The notes beneath the pieces are model-generated. The model was given only the letters and a program-made list of their open reading frames with translations, was not told where the DNA came from and made no database searches. A DNA stretch of 64,000 nt. Origin: Amaranthus tricolor. Its lineage: Eukaryota > Streptophyta > Magnoliopsida > Caryophyllales > Amaranthaceae. Positions 62,386 through 64,000 of this stretch are shown piece after piece (the first letter of the stretch is position 1; each line of letters starts with the position of its first letter). A program made the translations under genes and the position numbers. Location of the stretch: NCBI RefSeq assembly GCF_026212465.1, contig NC_080050.1, positions 31,389,070-31,453,069 of the forward strand, in the 5' to 3' direction.

Positions 62386-64000
62386 TTAAAAGTTTAATAT
62401 CCAACTATCCACTCTAATTCATGAGATTAAGTTTTAGGCTTTGTTGTTATACAAAGTATTTTTTATACATATTTTTAATGACCCGACCATTTGGTTTTCG
62501 GTATAAAAGGTGAAAATGATAATAGAAAATTAGCGTGTATTTAATAGGAAAATCTGTTCATAAGTTAAAATCTCATATACTCTAATTTCGGATCTCAATC
62601 ATGCTTTATAAGTTTAAAAGATTATTATAGATAGTGACTATTGAGGTGATGTATTTCAAAGGACATGTCTTTTCTATAAATGAATTTGATCCATCTTAAT
62701 TTGTGTATGATGAAAATTCTTATGCCAATTTTAGCTTTTGGGCAAGTCTTTTTCAAGCATAACTTCATCATCTTCAATTTGTATTTCCCATTTTTGAAAT
62801 ATTGACTAATCCAATGTATGTTCCATGAAATTATATGTTTGTTAATTGATGCTAATTAATTCAATTCTTATCAATTTGCATTTCTAAATAAATCATTTTG
62901 CACCAAATATGGCACAAAAAAATTTAATGAATATGCAAGTGCCCTAGTGGATGTTAATTATTTGCTAATTATGCAATCATATTATATATTAGGAAGGCCT
63001 CATTATTAGAAATGGCCAAGGATTGGAGCATTTTTCCCCTTTATAGCAAAACTCAAAGGTTAAACTTTCATTCTATAATGACGTCTCGAGATAACAAGAT
63101 AAAATGGAAATAAAATTGGTATATGAGTATTGTCTTTATACTATTCTTTGTTTATTTGTGTTTGCAATAATTATCCTGTTTTATGGTGTAAATATTTCTA
63201 AATTTAAATTATAATTTTTAGACCGTGATACGTTAAATTTTCACTAAGTTATATTTATGTTTTAATTATTCAGACGACTCATATTTTTTTTAATAATACG
63301 TGATTCATTAATAGAGTCATACCACATCTACATTAGAGATAAAAGTTAGCAAGTACATAACAATTTTAACCAAATATAATTAACAAAACTACGATCGTTG
63401 TGTATGACATCTTAAATATTCTCTTCCACATCGTTGTTTGATACAACCTTCTATGAGGGGGTCTTTCGATCTGTTGTAGTCTTGAAATAAATTTGGATTT
63501 GATGTAGTTGATTGTAATTGCAATTTTAGTGTCTGCTGCATCATCGCATTGGTCTCTACCAATAAATCAATTAGAGACCAAAATTCATAATACCAATAAA
63601 CGAAGGGGTAGAATAACTCTCCGGTAAGAAGAGGACAAATATTTATTCTAATTAAAATGAAAAAGCTTAAAACAAAGAAATTAAGAGCTTACCATCAACC
63701 AAAAGGTTAATAATAGTCCCAAATCAACTATAGAGAAAAGAGTTTTTTTAGAGAGAAATTATTCAGACTCATATAAGACACTTTCTAATTTTACACGTTG
63801 TCTTGGGACACAATTTAGACTCAACTTAATTTATAAAAGTCTTGTGAACAATTTAAAATTTCCTCCCACTTTAAAAATTTTTAAATGAGTTTTATTTATC
63901 AAAACTGCATCCAATTAAAGCTTATTATTTGGAACACTACAAAATTATGACACAAATATTAAGAATGCTAAGGAACAATGAATATAAATAGTTCTACTAA
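62386..64000. other. Right-hand flank, no gene seen
   Basis: AT-rich to the window end. It holds a small inverted repeat, GGTCTCTA/TAGAGACC, at 63551-63580 and nothing else that I can support. Confidence 0.45.

Overview
This is a plant nuclear window from an AT-rich eudicot genome. The evidence is four spliced genes whose introns have plant-type borders, together with LTR retrotransposons, Mutator-like elements, PIF/Harbinger and Stowaway MITEs and LINE relics. The small MITEs carrying GAGAC...GTCTC ends make me think of Caryophyllales (Amaranthaceae), but that is an impression and not a proof.

Four protein genes could be rebuilt exon by exon, all on the minus strand. (1) 1-5366: an inositol-tetrakisphosphate 1-kinase (ITPK2/3 type), ten visible exons, with the C-terminus lost off the left edge. 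(2) 11164-15242: uroporphyrinogen-III C-methyltransferase (UPM1), the siroheme branch enzyme, four exons. (3) 28788-31013: an RCD1/SRO-type protein with WWE-like, PARP-like and RST parts, four exons. (4) 45835-56305: an AAP-type amino acid permease closest to AAP6, seven exons, 481 residues, including one non-canonical GC-AG intron of about 4.4 kb. They share strand but not a pathway, and nothing suggests a cluster: one acts in inositol phosphate metabolism, one in siroheme synthesis, one in stress transcription and one in amino acid import.

The space between the genes is mobile DNA. A Ty3/Gypsy chromovirus (21926-27313, TSD GATTC, LTRs differing at 4 of 355 positions) lies between UPM1 and the SRO gene. 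A much older Ty1/Copia element (34420-39350, TSD CAAAC) lies between SRO and AAP. It is followed by a non-autonomous Mutator-like element with arms of about 266 bp (39524-40472) and a damaged autonomous-type MULE (40670-43960, TSD GGGATGCGA). The MULE has lost its catalytic domain and carries a plant-mobile-domain tail. A complete 289-bp TRIM with identical 72-bp LTRs sits at 57650-57938. Several MITE families recur across the window, inside introns and in one case against a TATA box. Large low-complexity tracts include (AT)n, (TA)n with GTATATA interruptions, and a 7-bp ATTAATA array.

The right-hand 7.7 kb (56306-64000) holds no recognisable gene, only MITEs, the TRIM, an AT tract and a two-copy tandem repeat of about 293 bp. 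I see no rRNA, tRNA, CRISPR array or prokaryotic-type system. Exon limits were set by reading GT/GC-AG borders, frame continuity and family similarity by eye, so RNA evidence should take precedence where it differs.
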